Shown here one piece after another: positions 33,112-46,028 of a DNA stretch of 64,000 nt (the first letter of the stretch is position 1; every line of letters starts with the position of its first letter). This stretch comes from Turritopsis dohrnii (taxonomy: Eukaryota > Cnidaria > Hydrozoa > Anthoathecata > Oceaniidae): the NCBI GenBank assembly GCA_027922465.2, contig BQMF02000046.1:1302001-1366000 (forward strand), read 5' to 3'. The position numbers and the translations under genes are program-made. Below the pieces are notes generated by a model. The model did no database searches, was not told where the DNA came from, and saw nothing but the letters and a program-made list of their open reading frames with translations.

Positions 33112-34598
33112 AGGGGAAGTTCGCCCTAATTTTTTTTCGCCTGAGATGCTTTATTCCATACCAAAACTTCAAAATATAATAATCTTATTCGTTCATTTCT
33201 TTCAAAAAAACGTTTTTTCGTCATGTTTTCCTGTTGAAAAAAATAAGATTTTTAATCTGTTCAGCGTGTGACGTCACTCCGTGCAGAAAGCATATGTGCA
33301 AAGAAAAAAGCTTTATCAAAAATAAAGTGTTTTTAGAAAGTTGTTTTTAAATAACATATAGCTGAAACCTGAAACTAATAGATCTTTCGATGAAAATGAT
33401 GAATGTTTGTAAGATATACCTGATAACTTAAACCTTTTGATTTTGAACCACAAAGAGATGTTAGACATCTTAGCAGTAGTAGCAAAGAAGAGGAAACGAA
33501 AATGATGAAGAGCAGCATGTGTTACCTATAAGAAGCGTAGGTTGACAAGCAACGTATTTTTTCAGATATACACACCAAGTTTGTTATTTCAGTCTAGCAT
33601 GTATAAAGTATACAAAAATTAAATTCTATAGAGATTTCCCTGTTTTTTCTTGACCCATCACATTTTTCGACAACTTTAAAAAATGAAAGGCAAAGTAACA
33701 TGTTTGTTTTAGCCAATCTGGAAGGAACAAAGTTGAAACATTTTCTGGTCTCCTTAGAACAAAAACTATGTTTTGTTTTATGTTTCTATTCGATAAAAAC
33801 CTCCCTTCATCTAATCTATGAAGACTAAAATTCTGTTTGCTGAGAACTTTGAGATTTGCAGCGTATAGACAATACATAGACCTGGTGGATACACAATACA
33901 CTTGGTAAAGGGATACATAAAGATATTCCATCGTGTGCTTTATTGGCGACAAGGAAACCTTTCCCACATAAAAATGAGAGTTACGTATCATTCATGGAGA
34001 GAAAAATAAAGACAGCGTTTAATAGCGTCAGTTTCGTACCACTATGCCATTCCTGCTAAAATGTTGCCGATTGGGGCAAAACATTATGTACAGAGAACGA
34101 TACATATCAACCTGATCAGTGTTGGGTAAAGATATAAAACCCTGAGTCTTTTGGCAGTGTTCCACTTCATTTTTATGTTGGAAAGCCTTCTTTTACGAAA
34201 TTCTGGTTATTCTCTTTGACTTGTAATTTTGGTGAAATGTGAAAGAACAATTTGTGGACCGTTAGTACAAGCTGTCGCAGAGTAACTTGGCATTTTTCGA
34301 ATTAAAAAATAAAAATAAAACGATGTATTACTAGTGAGTTCTTTTGATAGTGTGAAGGTTTAATAGCAAACTTTCTTCACGTAAAAGTTCTTTCTGCACG
34401 GTGTGACGTCATTTTATCATTCATAATGAACATCTGTTTCAACTGTGAAAAAACTCATTTTTCAGCATCTAAAAGATTTAATAACTTTTGAACGAAAAGA
34501 GCATTTTCAAAAATTCAAAAAGTGGCTTTCTAACTTTTCAAATCATTATAAGTTAGAATGAAAAAATAAAAAGTGAAAAATTAGACCGAACTTCCCCT
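33112..34598. mobile_element. TTAA-flanked AGGGGAAGTTCG element, copy 1
   Basis: The ends AGGGGAAGTTCGCCCTAATT (left) and the mirror of AGGGGAAGTTCGGTCTAATT (right) are flanked by perfect TTAA (33108-33111, 34599-34602). TTAA targets are typical of Kolobok and piggyBac; the AGGGG start fits Kolobok better (inference). The left 900 bases match 57530-58590 closely. Copy 1 lacks about 125 bases that in copy 2 encode a Cys-rich motif; the break sits at a TTG microhomology near 33544. A 121-codon minus ORF (33626-33991) is not clearly coding. Confidence 0.85.
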
Positions 34599-34602
34599 TT
34601 AA

Positions 34603-34980
34603 GCATATGCATATTAAGACCGAAGATACTTCTATTGCTGTTTTGTATTCTCTCCAATTAGTGGATAGTCCAAATGTTGCATAAGCACAAATGAAAATGT
34701 AAGCAAAATTGTCATGTTTTGCAAGTATTAAATTAAACGTTTTAAGACTTTCTGCGCAAGCGCTTTTCTTGTAGCTTCAATTTTCTTATTCAGAAAATTT
34801 ACTGATTTCTGTGACAGTTAGAAGATAAATTGCTAGAATTTAAAGACTGCAGCTGCCTCCAACAATTTGGACTTCAATTAAAGTGTATGAGACTTTAAAA
34901 AACATTGAAGATATTTCGGAAATGTTTTTTGATAGATATCCATCAACCGCTTCTTTACCCCCATGAAGCAGATCTAATTA
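34603..34980. other. no gene seen
   Basis: A short AT-rich spacer between the TTAA element and copy 2 of the dispersed repeat. Confidence 0.4.
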
Positions 34981-36654
34981 TTATATATTTCCCCATAGTG
35001 CGAAATTTATGTCAAAACCGGCAGTTTCCTTCATCATTTTCTTCTTCTCCGTTCACTTTAATAGCTGCGGTTCAGTATTAAACTTTGGTCTAGTTAAGGT
35101 AGATAAGAATAGAGGTTAGTTTTGAGCGAAGTAGTCAGACAGTGCAGATGCAGTGCCAGTGGAAGATGTTTTTTTCTGCTAGCTTTTATGATCATTCAAG
35201 AAATAAAGCATTAAATGATGGAAAAAAATGTTTTTAGTTCAATATTGTCCTAAAATGTTCTGTATATATTTAGAATGAACGTGTGAAAATTAGAAAAAAA
35301 GTTATACCAAATGTTACCGTGTTTTGTTTTTGTTGATGGTAACAACTGTGTTATGATGATTGGTAATTAATTTCTATATATTTACAAAGCCATTATAATG
35401 GAAACCCTTTATGGTAGAACAGTCAGTTATGTTAATTCAAAGAGTATATATAACAAAAGCTGCAAGTAAAAACATGATGTCGTATATATAACAAAAGTTC
35501 AGGAAACGAATTATGTAACAGTGTTTTAATTCCTAGCAGAGGATAAAGATGAGATTCATAATAAATGTGAAGGAATCTGGTCGAGTGTGCTTCCTGGATA
35601 GTAGGTTAATCTAATAACAGAAACATAATTTACTATGGATGACTTCCATGATCACATATCTTGTTTTGATACTCTATATATATCATATATGTTTTATTAT
35701 TTTAAAAATTAGGCTGATGGAAATTTAAAATTAGTTTCACGTCAATTATCTCTTGAAAATGTAATGCTGCATTTTTTCATTATTCATTATTCATTAATTT
35801 CGTTCTGGTCCCATACATAGCGGGAGAACACATCAAAACACCATTTTGCATTAATGTAATCACCGAGATCCTTGCAGTCGAAATACAAATATTACTAATA
35901 TAAAATTTTTATCTGCCTCAATATACTGTCAATTTTCCTAATCATGAACAACCTCACGAACGTATATAAATCAAAACACATTCCAACATAACGGTCAGTA
36001 AATTAAAAGCACTACAAATCCTGTGTTGTCAATCAAGCCAGAAAACAAACGTCTGTCTTCAGCTAATATGTATGCTGATTCGGTGATTGATGCATATTTT
36101 CACTACAGTACCAAAATCAGTTTCTTTATTTTTTAATTTGTAATTTAGGAAGGTCATTCATCACATTGACAGTATGTTTAGGAGTTCTTATTCTGAAGAA
36201 ATAATTTGCGAGAATATATTTTTTTGTATCACAAATGTTTATTCGGAATACTTGAATTTAATTTTATAAATTGATATTCTAATTCTCTTTTTCCTAATTT
36301 GTAATGCAATTTGATGCAGTTGTTAATATTCTGTAAAAAAAACTATTCAGTTAAGGCGAATTATTAGTCGCATATATTTTTCAGTCACTTTTTTACTCCT
36401 CAGCAAGAATTATAAGTGAAACATCATTTGACCATCTTCATTTTATAATAAGTTCAAATTAAGTTCTTCTTCTGGTTATCCAATTCAATTCCACCCTGAT
36501 TAGTAAGGAGAACGTTTTTATCAGGCTGACTTGTCAATAATGTTTATTTTGCTGGTAATTGTATCATTGTAGTTGTATAGGGAAATGATACATTTTTCCT
36601 TATGGTTATCAATGTGCATACAGTAATTTTTAGGCAGTTTTGGGGAAATATATA
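34981..36654. repeat. dispersed TIR repeat, copy 2
   Basis: This is the uninterrupted copy: left end TTATATATTTCCCC and right end GGGGAAATATATAG, aligned over most of its length with copy 1. It serves as empty site for the 14.0-kb MITE and for element A (single CTATTC at about 36353). No intact ORF is present. Confidence 0.75.
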
Positions 36655-38896
36655 GTCGCATTTTTGCGATCATAACAGTTAATTGTCAAGTTTCGTTCTT
36701 CTTATTTGTTCATATTTTTTATTTTAATCTATTCGTTAAAAGAAATGCCGTTTTATGTTAATTCAATTTTTTTATCTGAGATGAACTGTGATTGACATCT
36801 AATTACTCCAAATGCCACCTTCATGTATAAAAATGGCTCTATTTTCGAAGTTTAGACCGACATTGAAAAACTTTTGACGCTGATAACATTTTAAATAATT
36901 TTTTGGAATAATTTACTTTCAAAAGTTCTACATTGAAATTATTAACTCTTGTGTCGGTTATAACGACAAACACACTTGTCTGATTGGCATGTTCCATGAT
37001 ATGAACTTTCTACGTAAATGTTCATGTAATTTCGTTTGGGATAATTTCTTTTAGAAATTGCTAGTTTCAAATATATCAGCTCTCATGGGAAGGAAACCTT
37101 CAAACTCAAGTTAACTTTGTCTTCAATATATACATTTAGTGAAATTATCAAATGAAAACGCAGTTTGTGCACAATTATGCTTAGTGATACATTGACGTAG
37201 ACTGTTATTGGATCCTTATCTCACGTTTAAATGAAAGAAAAAGGTGTAATAAGCCAATTTTTATCAAAATTTTTTATCGAAATTTTTATCGAAGAAATCT
37301 TCTGTATCTAAGTAATCAGTGTGCTAGCTTTTCCTGTCACCAAATACAATACAAAAAACGTAGAACGTTTTCATGTTATTCATTCAGTTTATTGAAATGC
37401 ATATAAGCAGTTTGTCTCACACAAATCTAAAAGTTTAGTCTTGAAACTAGACTTTTCCGTTTTTCCTGTTTCTTTAACAATTTTGTAACAACGATGGAAG
37501 TGATAATCAGAGGCGTAGCTCGAGCTCAGTAAAAACCTTTTGAGAAGAGATTAGTATTTTAAAGTAGAACAGAAACACCTGCAAGTAACCTACTCAACAC
37601 TTAATACTCAAAAGAAATATGGTAATGTTGGACTCGCACACTTTTTTGACTGATCTTGAATACGCCTATAACAATCTATAGCGTATTGGAAGAGAAAAAA
37701 GCATCTTTTTCAAACTAATATGGTAGGTTAAAAGTATTTTGCTCAAAATGTGGCAATAACTGTTATGTACATGGGACTTTGGTAACCGTATAATGCATAT
37801 GAAATAATTCCATGAGTAATTTTATAAGAAAAATTTGATACTCCAATCTTAAAAAAAGTGAGCCAATGTACATTTCATAATTACATTTCCTTCTTCAGAC
37901 GTTTACAACTTACATCAAATTAAGTCAATCATATTAATTACTAAATTAAACAGAAACGGCTAATAAACTGTTTTGAAGTGTGTCTGTGGAGTTTATCATC
38001 GCTGACATTCAATAATTTCAAATGGAAAACTCTTGGATGTAAACAATCCCACAAAAGTATTTAAAATATGCTGAAACAAAATTTTCCCACGCCAAAAGTA
38101 AACAATCGGAAAGATAAATGCTGATCATACAAAATAAGAGATTTGAAATTAATCAAATGACAGATAGTAGCCACTAGATAAACAAAATGACCACCTAGTG
38201 ATTTCAACTAAATTATCCAGCTGCTAATTTTCCTGTGTTTTCCTTTTCAACTAAAACTTATATTTATGTTTGAATGGATAAACAACTCTCCAGGCGGCAC
38301 AAGAAATCTAAAAGACTTTCAGAAGACTAAATCAAATTTAGGTTAGAAAGATGTCCGTTTTTTAACGAATGAAGACTTCTTTGAGATGACGTGAAAAATG
38401 CAATCGTCTAAAAGACGTCTAAAAGTCGTTTAAAAGTGCGTATTTTATTGCTATTATGTCTTTTTTTATCTTACCGCTTTTCTTGCGGATATTCCAATAT
38501 AATGTTTAATATTCAATTTGAGGACGGGATGAAACATCCACTTAAATCATTGTTGAAGCTTACTTACTTACTATTCAATAATAATCACCCTCGATTATTG
38601 TATCTTAAATAACATCATTTGTAAGATCTTTCAAAAATGTTCCTTCAAAAAGTTCTTGTTCATGTTGTTTATCAAAATAGTATATAAATCTTATAATGTT
38701 TAAAATATCATGCTACTGAAATATTTGTGAACCATTGCATGTTTTGTTAGGGTAATAACATTTATTTACATATGCAGTGATTTTGTTACTTTGTATTTAA
38801 TATTATACTAGAGTATGAAGTGTGGCCAAAGAGCTATTGTTTTCCAATGCTTACAGTTGCATGTGATACAGTATTCTGATCTGAACAGAGGTGACT
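36655..38896. other. no gene seen
   Basis: Unique-looking AT-rich sequence. Near 38400-38440 GTCTAAAAGACGTCTAAAAG and similar short repeats occur. No coding signal is recognised. Confidence 0.4.
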
Positions 38897-38902
38897 ATGT
38901 AA

Positions 38903-39783
38903 TACGGAAGCCCATTAGGGACATTGTAGTAATATTTTTCCACAAATGTTTCGATCTCATACATCGAAATATTCGATCTCATACATCGAAGGATACGATC
39001 TCATATATCGAAATCTTACCTTCGATCTCGTACATCGAAGCTTTCGATCTTATACATCGAAGCTTTTCCGTCGATCTCGTACATCGAAATATTCGATCTC
39101 ATACATCGAAATATTCGATCTCATACATCGAAGGATACGATCTCACATATCGAAGTCTTACCTTCGATCTCTTACATCAAAGCTTTCGATCTTATACATC
39201 GAAGCCTTACCTTCGATCTCATACATCGAACCATTCGATCTCGTATATCGGTAAGACTTCGATATACAAGATCGAATGATTCGATGTATGAGATCGAATA
39301 TAAGCCTTCGATATACAAGATCGAATGCTTCCATGTACTAAATCGAATGTTTTGACGTGTGAGATCAAGTGTATGGTTCCGATTAGAAAAACGAATGCTT
39401 CAATAATGTATGAGATCAAATGTTTCGATGTACGAGATCGAAGGAAAAGCTTCGGTGTATAAGATCGAAAGCTTCGATGTACGAGATCGAAGGTAAGATT
39501 TCGATATATGAGATCGTATCCTTCGATGTATGAGATCGTATCTTTCGATGTATAAGATCGAAGGTAAGACTTCGATGTACGAGATCGAAGGAAAAGCTTC
39601 GATGTATGAGATCAAATGTTTCGATGTACGAGATCGAAGGAAAAGCTTCGATGTATGAGATCGAATATTTCGATGTATGAGATCGAAGGTAAGGCTTTGA
39701 TATATGAGATCAAAATCTTCGATGTACGAGAACGAAACATCTATGGAAAAATATTGCTACAATGTCCCTAATGGGCTTCCGTA
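38903..39783. mobile_element. TACGGAAGC-TIR element B, 6-bp TSD ATGTAA
   Basis: The ends TACGGAAGCCCATTAGGGAC are perfectly mirrored, with about 40 bases of inverted identity ending in ATATTTTTCCA. ATGTAA flanks both sides (38897-38902, 39784-39789). The interior is a satellite of units such as TTCGATCTCATACATCGAA, each itself nearly palindromic. The units run in one orientation to about 39250 and are inverted beyond it, so the whole 881 bp can fold into one hairpin of small hairpins. ORFs here are satellite translations. Confidence 0.92.
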
Positions 39784-39789
39784 ATGTAA

Positions 39790-42191
39790 GGCCTATCTGC
39801 AATATACTCGCTTAATTCGACTCAGGTGCTGGCATCGGAAATATATGTTAATTATCTACATATACATGAATATGAATAAAATAAGCGTGTCGCTACGCTG
39901 TAACAATGCTGCATATATGTACTTAGGGTGCTCTGTAGATTCAAAAGACTTGAAAGCGGGACTTGATGTAGCAGCAGTGTTGCTCAAACTGATCATTTTA
40001 TCTCGTTTTCAATCCGTTTGAATTTGTTGATATGTTTTTCCTTTAATAATGAACGTTAGTAAAGTTAGCAAAAATTCCAATCATTAATTCGAATGGTTTT
40101 ATAAATGATCAGGTTTATAACAAACCATAGAAATACGAAAAGAGATAGAATAACATCGATGAAATTTCCTTTGTACCATCCGTGTTGTAATTACTGGTGG
40201 CCGTATACAAAGTTGAATTTTAAAAATTTAAAATTTCGCGCTATATATGGAAGTCTATTGTTCCCCGTAATAAAAGTCGTATTTCAGATCTCGAGATCTA
40301 TTGTTAATTTTTCAAAATGTGGGACTTCAGGTAATGTCTTTTTATCAATTCTGCATAATTATCAAAATTATTAGAATTATTCAGATGATAGCAAAACGAA
40401 AAATAAGTTTGCGTTTTATGATTTGACGAGAATAATATTCGTATTCATTGCTTTCTCGTGATCAGCTAATCAAATATGCAAAATCAGAAATTTTTACCTA
40501 TCTCTGGTAAAATCATATTAAAGATTTTGAGATTGATGTTGATACTAATGAAGACAAAATAACTTTGACGAAAGTACACTTGATTCTCGTAATGAACATG
40601 TATGTTTTGAAGTGGAAATTCCTTATGATATTTCTGTTTGAACGAACACGAACAATTTTACAAGTTGTTATAAATTGTTTTTACTATAAACAATGTTCTC
40701 CGGACAAGCTGCCAGCTTTCTGATGAAACAGAGATCATCACTGCATTGAATAATATCAGCACTTCACTGCTTTGTCGTAAATATCAAAAGATTCTTTAAA
40801 GAGTTGCCTTGACATATATAAATGGCATTAAAAATATATTTATGTATAAAATGTATATTCTGACTGCCTAAAATTGGAGAAAATACTTCAACTTTTTTTT
40901 CTGGAAGGTTTCTGTAAAAGTATGAATGATAAAAAAACATAACTTTCTTCTCACTCAACCTTTGCACAATAGGAGATTGTTTTTACAAACTTAAAATAAT
41001 ACAGCTGTGCACGTGCGCTATTGTTCAATACCAGAGATTTTGATTGGTAGATTTATTTTTTCGGCGTGATAATTATTCGCCGACAATTAAGAAAGTTTAA
41101 ACAATGTTTATGACCATAATTAAGAGGACGCCAATTAGTTTCGGTCCCGATACTTACACCACAACATTCTATATTCCTTAGGAGGTCGTAATAGTGAAAA
41201 CAACTTGAAAACGCTTTTAGTTCGTAAAATAATGAAACAAACGTCCGAGTATGTGAAATGAAAACCCGAAAATATGTTTTTCATTGTAACATAAAAACGA
41301 AAAAACGAATTCAGTTCCGATTTTCCGAAAAAAGTAGCTTTTAGAAGCCCTAATAAGGATAGCATGTTTGTTTTTACGAATGAACTTGTTAAGTATACTC
41401 GTTTTTGATTTAAAATTTTCGGTTTTTACTTCAAATTTTACCGAGTAGTTAAAAAATAATAAACATTGCATAAAAGAGAATGAGGCGAGGCAACACGCAT
41501 GGATTCTCATTGTTTGAAAATTGAATAGAAATTTGAATAGAGCTAAGGTGAGCTAAAGTTTGATGTTATTCTATCTCTTTTCGTATTTCTATGAACAAAC
41601 GAACGAGCAATTACATCCCAAGGCTTTAATTAAAGCAACTCGTGTGGTTTGCACGTTACTATCAGACAAAAAAAAGTCACTAAAATGTTCACAGTCACAC
41701 CCTGCTGAATCTAGAATCCCTCTCCAAAGCAATATTATATGTTTCATAAAGAAACTCAATACGTTTTTAGAAGCTTTTAGATTTATAACTTCAAGATACT
41801 TCCGAATCAACTTTAACGCATAATGCAGCTAATGCTGAGCACATTTCTGGACATTGATGACAGATTTTCTATTTCCAGTTGCCTGAATTTTTTGCATAAC
41901 AATAGTTGTTTATTACTAGTTTTTTATTTTTTGTGAAACAAACAAACGCTGTCCGAAAATACTAGACATTGCGTAAGCAAATGACTGGGAATTTTGTTGT
42001 TCTGTTTATCTACTTTATCTAACATCTTATCAAATGTCTAATCCAATAAGTCAACTAACAAAAGACCAAACCATTTAAAAATTCCATGTTGTTAAGAAGG
42101 ATTAAAATTGGAGTATAAGTTATGGGTCGAAGAGCATTTGGTTCTCATCGACATGGTCTTGGATTTTTGAAAGCGGAAAGAAATCATAATC
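39790..42191. other. no gene seen
   Basis: Short ORFs without recognisable domains. A TATA-like GAGTATAAG lies at 42111-42119 before the ShK gene. Confidence 0.4.
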
Positions 42192-42876
42192 ATGAAGATT
42201 TTCTTCGGAGTTCTTTTTCTTTGCATGATGATATTGGCACAAGGTAGATTATTTATTAACGTTTTCATAACTTTTTTTATTTCATCATATTAAAAACTTC
42301 GCTTCTAATTTTTTTTCAAATAGGCCAACCTGGTGTCCACGACTATAGCAGCTACGGTAAGCAATGTTCATTCCTTTTATTGTTTGAGCATAGATTACAC
42401 AACCGTGCAGAGTTGCATTAGTGTTTTCAAAACTGTTTGATTCAGATCATATTTCATTTTTATTTAATTTGGCTTATTGTTACACGATCATTGATTTTCT
42501 GACAAGGATCAAATGGATATCTATTATTGACTCTAACCTTGCTCACTATAATACTCCAGGATCAAAGCTTACAGCGCTTTGGTTTTGGAGGTATTGGAGG
42601 CAGTGGGTGTGAAATAAGAACATTTGGAAATGATGTAGCTGAAAAAAATTACAGACATTAAAAGCTTAAGAATAGATATGCTATTTCAAGTTTTGTCATT
42701 TCAGTTTTTTCTTAACAATTTTGATTTGTAGGATTCACTTATCTTTAGAAATCTGCAAAGATACACATCCTAATTTAACGATATGCAAACAATTGGCTAA
42801 GGCCGATAACGGTAAACGGTGCAAACTTGATGCTGATGCAAAAAAACTTTGCAGGAAGTCCTGTGGCTTTTGCTGA
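42192..42876 (+). CDS. secreted ShK-domain peptide, three exons
   Basis: Proposed exons 42192-42243, 42324-42356 and 42749-42876, with GT-AG borders and matching phases (1, 1), give a 70-residue precursor ending at TGA 42874-42876. Exon 1 encodes a hydrophobic signal peptide; exon 2 a short linker; exon 3 a single ShK-type domain with six cysteines spaced 9-11-9-3-2 and the typical terminal CxxxCxxC. ShK domains occur in cnidarian potassium-channel peptides but also in many non-toxic secreted proteins, so activity cannot be inferred. A TATA-like element lies about 75 bases upstream of the ATG. A Gly-rich open stretch at 42554-42610 between exons 2 and 3 does not join in phase and was left as intron. 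Confidence 0.75.
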
Positions 42877-43389
42877 ATTATTTTGTTAAAGTGTAAAACA
42901 TTTTGCACATTCAAATGGTAAGTTATCTTATCTTATTTGATTTATTATTCTTTAATTTCCGCTGACTGCATTTCATTAATGGTATGTTAGAATATACCAC
43001 GCATGTCGTGATTTCTGCTAACTATTTGATTCAACTATTTAAATTGTTATTCCCTTTTTAGAACATAACGTTCCTTCAATTCCACTTTCGTTTCCATAAG
43101 TACCACTTTTATGAATCTTATTCATATTTATTATGTTTATGTAACATCTCGTGATTCGTTTGATATTTCAATTATTTGCAAAAAAATCGGTGTTTCAAGT
43201 AATTTTTTCACATTTAAAATTTCTGTGATTTTATAGTAGACGCTCTGCCGATATTAATTATTTTTGTGTTACATTTTTATTAATTTTGTTATTTGCACCG
43301 AAGAATAATTTTCTCAATTAATTTCGTAGTTTTAATTTTCCATGCTTTGATAAATGACCATTAGTGACATCTGATGTATTATATCTAAC
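42877..43389. other. no gene; ShK gene downstream flank
   Basis: AT-rich sequence without recognised coding content, up to the MITE. Confidence 0.4.
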
Positions 43390-44106
43390 CATGGAGGTAT
43401 AAAACAGAAGGAGAACGAACTCAAAATCTGCTATTGTACTATCCGTGATGCGCTGCATTGTTTAAGTCCTCAGTGTGTAATAACATATAATTGCTATCAT
43501 CTTGCATAATTTTTATAATTTTGGCGTTCTTGCGTGAAAATTTCGTTCATATCAATTCTCCAATGTGATTAAAGATCGTTAGGGTAAAGTTCTTATCATG
43601 CATAATCTGTAGGAATTGGGAGAATTATGCAAAAACGTCACAAATATGCAACGAAAACATTGCAACTTTAGGTCTATATATCTCGTGATCCCCTCAAGCA
43701 GTTTCGCCGAGCTTCAGTTTTTGAAGAGAGAATAATCCTAAGTTTTTGCGCGTACCGCGGCACTATCGAGGCGCATTTAAGTCAGAAGATATGTAGATTG
43801 GAACTTATACATGAATTACGCGATATCTTCAACTCTGTATAAAAACATAGATTTTCATTTGTTTCTCAAGGAAGCTTTAGGTTTAATAATCTGCTTGTCA
43901 CTATGCAGCAAGTTGATCCGTTGTTATAATGGATGATATTTGGTTTTTAAATTGTCGTTAATTTTTAAAAAAGTATTCGTTTCACCGACAACCAGCCGAA
44001 AGCGCATCACGGATGACATCAAAGTGATACCGCAATGAATAGAATAGTCATTATCTGAATAATAGAAAAATAAGAGTTCGTTCTCCTTCTGTTTTATACC
44101 TCCATG
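43390..44106. mobile_element. MITE with CATGGAGGTATAAAAC ends, 7-bp TSD
   Basis: The ends CATGGAGGTATAAAACAGAA are mirrored over about 33 bases (through GGAGAACGAACTC). A subterminal pair (TCCGTGATGCGCT against AGCGCATCACGGA) lies inside. ATCTAAC flanks both sides (43383-43389, 44107-44113). It has no coding capacity. A 7-bp duplication is unusual; P-element-like or hAT-like origins are possible. Confidence 0.82.
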
Positions 44107-44113
44107 ATCTAAC

Positions 44114-46028
44114 AGATGTTAAATAAAATGCTGATCCGTTATAAATTTTAAATAGCCAGTATGTACTCTTACCATAGCTAGAGTCAAAGGCAAAATGGTT
44201 CAATATTGTTTTACAACGGAAACAGCTTGCTAGTATCTCCAACAGGAATGCTGAGCAAAGAGTTCGTATTTTAGCTTCATGTAGTCAAAGATTGAATATT
44301 TTAATACAATACAAAGTCAGAAATGTGGTACAACAATGTGATAGAACTTCTTTTTCTACCATCATCCTTTATGGCACATATTACTGGTCGTTTATTAATT
44401 GCTCAGCAATTCTGCAGAAGGTCTCACATCACTGTAATTTTGGAACATTACAGATTTCCATTACAGCTTTATATGTAACATCTATAAATACTAATTCGCG
44501 TTGTGCATACCACTTCTATTTCAGAGAGTGATATGTTTCGTTTTAATTTACGGTCAACGTCTTCTTAGTAGCGTGTAAAGGCACGTGGAAGCGAGAGACA
44601 CTTTTTGCATACTTTTTTATACTTTATTAGCGGGATTCGGAAAAATCATGTTTCGTTTACACGAAACTATTTTTCTATCGATTTGTAGGGAATTATATAC
44701 AACTTAGTAGAGTTGTTCGTGAATTTTTCCCTACAAAGTCATTAGAAACTTCACACCAACACTTGAAATAAGCGTGCAAAGTAATGGTGTTTCCTTTGAT
44801 ACAAGAAAAGGCTTTAAATCTCTGAAGTAACTTTTTAATTGAACAGTTTTAAAAAAATCTCACAAGTAATTGATTTTTTTCGTGTAACAGGCTCGCCGGT
44901 TTTACGAATCTCCCTAATGTTCGTAATTCTGTGAATTTATTGTTCATTATCTATTTTGGACGCGGGATTTGCTCACATCATTTTCGAAATTTAAAGCCGT
45001 AAAAATTTGTTTACGCGAGATACTATAATAATTTATAAGATTACGCAAAACATTCATTATCATACCTTCGACAATTTCCGCCATCTATTTGTATGGTGAA
45101 AGTAAAACTTTTTGAACTAAGAAACAGAGCGTTATTAAATCGGCATCACTTATAATAAATGTCACGTTGCAAATTGGAAATTAAAAATATTAACTTTTGT
45201 CTTAATTAAGATGATAATAAGTTTTACATTTTTTCCAAATTTTACTTCAGATACTTTTCATTTTTCTTAAAATCCCTCTTAAAACCTTCACACGATCAGT
45301 TATTTTGTTTAACATTAAGTACTTGTTCATGGATATCTCTGAACTGCACACATATACGGACCGATTCATGTTAATTTTTCTAACATTTCATATTAAAACA
45401 AACAACGAAGTTTGGAAATACTATCACGTTTGAAAAACTTTCTACAAACACCGTGTTTGGAGATGTAATCAAAATTGTCGTTTGGATATGTAATGGCTTA
45501 AATTGTCTTATTACAAATGTTTGTGAAAAATGAATCGATGGAAATAAATGCAAGTTTGGAAGTAAAACCTTGTTTGCATCATAAAAATGTTACAATGAAT
45601 GTGGATGCCGTACCTTATCGGTAAAAACTTTATCAGTCGAAAACGTGTTTTACCGATAAAATAATGAATTTTCCATACTTTTTGTTTAAATAAGGCTCAC
45701 ATTTTTAATCAATTGGGCCGTTGTAAGAGATCATTAAATTTACAAAACTCGTATATCTTATACAAGTAAATACAAAAAAGTTCTACAGACTTATCATCGT
45801 GCTTTATCACGTCATAATAAAAAACAATACAAACATGATAGCATTCTGCACACAATTTGCAGTAACCTAACGTAAATCATTGATGCAAATCCGGTAGCTA
45901 CAGTTACCATGGCAAGTGACTATGGACACGCGATTTACTTTAGTGATTTAAATATACAGTGGCACGATGGTAGTTGAATGACATGTTATCAAGATAATCG
46001 AATAAGGAAATTGTTGGCTAATCAAATG
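44114..46028. other. no gene seen; diverged repeat piece
   Basis: GGGATTTGCTCACATCATTT at about 44955 resembles part of the repeat at 47.6 kb and 17.9 kb. Otherwise nothing is recognisable. Confidence 0.4.

Noticed and set aside
33626..33991. 121-codon minus ORF partly shared by both TTAA element copies
   Set aside because: It is antisense to the P2X7-like coding direction; sharing reflects element homology, not selection on this frame.
38815..39279. 154-codon ORF rich in SYIE/RSHTSK repeats
   Set aside because: It is the translation of the palindromic satellite of element B; equivalent ORFs exist on the other strand.
38943..39735. Regular repeats resembling a CRISPR array
   Set aside because: No unique spacers; units are contiguous, palindromic and enclosed by TIRs in eukaryotic DNA.
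42554..42610. Gly-rich stretch as an extra exon of the ShK gene
   Set aside because: None of the available AG acceptors joins it in phase with exon 2 without an early stop.
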